Shown one piece after another: positions 4,967-5,609 of a DNA stretch of 5,609 nt. The stretch's first letter is position 1. The number at the start of each line of letters is the position of its first letter. This DNA is from an uncultured Sphingomonadales bacterium (GTDB lineage Bacteria; Pseudomonadota; Alphaproteobacteria; Sphingomonadales; Sphingomonadaceae). The position numbers and the translations under genes were made by a program. The stretch lies in contig CAITOD010000078.1 in the NCBI GenBank assembly GCA_903893935.1, positions 1 to 5,609 on the forward strand, written 5' to 3'. Under the pieces are notes generated by a model, which was given only the letters and a program-made list of their open reading frames with translations, did no database searches and had not been told where the DNA came from.

Positions 4967-5542
4967 ATGGCATTGCTGATCGCGGGACTGGTGCTGTTTC
5001 TGGGCGCACATTCGGTGCAGATTTTTGCCGGCAGCTGGCGCGCGGCCATGATCGCGCGGCTGGGCGAGGGACCGTGGAAATGGCTCTATACGCTGGCGGC
5101 GCTCGCCGGGTTTGGCCTGATCATCTACGGCTATGGCCAGGCGCGCGGGCAGGCGCCGTTGTATGATTTGCCGCATGGCCTGGTCCATCTGACGTTCGCG
5201 CTGGTGTGGATTGCGTTCATCTGCCTCGTCGCCGCCTATTGGCCGCGCAACCACATCAAGCAGGCGCTGCGCGACCCGATGGTGGCGGGCGTCGGGCTTT
5301 GGGCGCTGGGCCATCTGCTGGCCAATGCGACTCCGGGCGCGCTGGCGTTGTTTGGCAGTTTTCTGATCTGGGCGGTGGCGGATTTCATTTCGCTGCGCGC
5401 ACGCGGAGCGTCGGCCGCACCCGCTTCGCCCAAAATCGCCAACACCGTGCTGGTGGTGCTGGCGGGGACGGTGCTGTCGGGTGTCTTTGCGATGGTGCTG
5501 CATGTCTGGCTGATCGGGATTTCGCCGCTCGGCCAGGGCTGA
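4967..5542 (+). CDS. NnrU-family integral membrane protein
   Basis: This 191-residue inner-membrane protein has about five or six hydrophobic helices, near residues 2-14, 38-55, 74-92, 104-119, 122-140 and 159-183. Family blocks are GAHSVQIFAGSWR (13-25), LGEGPWKWLYTLAALAGFGL (32-51), VAAYWPRNHIKQALRDPM (88-105), WALGHLLAN (112-120) and the C-terminal LHVWLIGISPL. Several histidines lie in or beside helices (His15, His70, His74, His116, His179). NnrU was named from nitric-oxide and denitrification clusters. The plant 15-cis-zeta-carotene isomerase Z-ISO, a haem protein, is a known relative, so haem or redox chemistry is conceivable but not shown here. No denitrification or carotenoid gene is in view, so the substrate stays open. 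The ATG at 4967 is preferred because it begins directly with the first membrane helix and has the G-rich ribosome site; ATG 4949 would add MGGIDG. It probably has its own promoter. Confidence 0.92.
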   Translation: MALLIAGLVLFLGAHSVQIFAGSWRAAMIARLGEGPWKWLYTLAALAGFGLIIYGYGQARGQAPLYDLPHGLVHLTFALVWIAFICLVAAYWPRNHIKQALRDPMVAGVGLWALGHLLANATPGALALFGSFLIWAVADFISLRARGASAAPASPKIANTVLVVLAGTVLSGVFAMVLHVWLIGISPLGQG

Positions 5543-5609
5543 TTGCGCGCCTTTCGGTGGTATACGTATGTCGTCTCGGCAAGCGCGGTGCTTTGCTTTA
5601 GGCAGGCAG

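Noticed and set aside
3978..5009. Minus-strand open frame (343 codons) opposite the AraC gene
   Set aside because: Longer than the AraC gene but only its shadow. It lacks a ribosome site and any domain, and it also covers the intergenic hairpin.
5543..5609. Promoter or next gene in the last 67 bases (TTGCGC, TATACG, ATACGTAT palindrome)
   Set aside because: The spacing between the boxes is too short (12 bases), no start codon with a ribosome site follows, and the window ends before a reading frame could be judged.

Overview
The window is a high-G+C chromosomal segment with dense, short-spaced genes, strong C/G third-position bias and long antisense shadow frames. The best guess is an alphaproteobacterium of the Sphingomonadales (Sphingomonas/Novosphingobium-like). 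This rests on the gene families and on the type of LuxR regulator, not on a marker gene. I see no rRNA, tRNA, CRISPR array, transposase or phage gene.

Region 1 (2-2166, + strand) is a compact three-gene cluster: the C-terminal end of a circularly permuted ATP-grasp protein (cut by the window start), an alpha-E domain protein, and a bacterial transglutaminase-like cysteine protease. The trio is a recurrent bacterial module, predicted from comparative genomics to make and process or attach a small peptide. Its product is, as far as I know, not established. No Anbu-type proteasome-like gene follows it here.

Region 2 (2167-2453) is a 287-bp intergenic stretch, A+T-richer at its left end. It holds a terminator-like hairpin at the end of the trio, a TTGACA box and several CCTAGG-like sites. 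Two of these lie in an approximate direct repeat, 115 bp apart. It leads into a short LuxR/FixJ-type regulator (2454-3068) whose receiver domain appears to have lost its phosphorylation residues. Autoregulation through these sites is my inference.

Region 3 (3088-3765, - strand) converges on the regulator and encodes an extensin-like lipoprotein with M15/LAS-type zinc-peptidase motifs, probably an envelope enzyme. Divergent from it across 215 bp is an AraC-family regulator (3981-4838, +). It is followed by a hairpin and a separate NnrU-family membrane protein (4967-5542, +). The last 67 bases hold no recognisable gene.

The most unusual items are the degenerate receiver of the LuxR protein together with its repeat-rich promoter, and the peptide-ligase trio. 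I did not find convincing evidence of a wholly new system.
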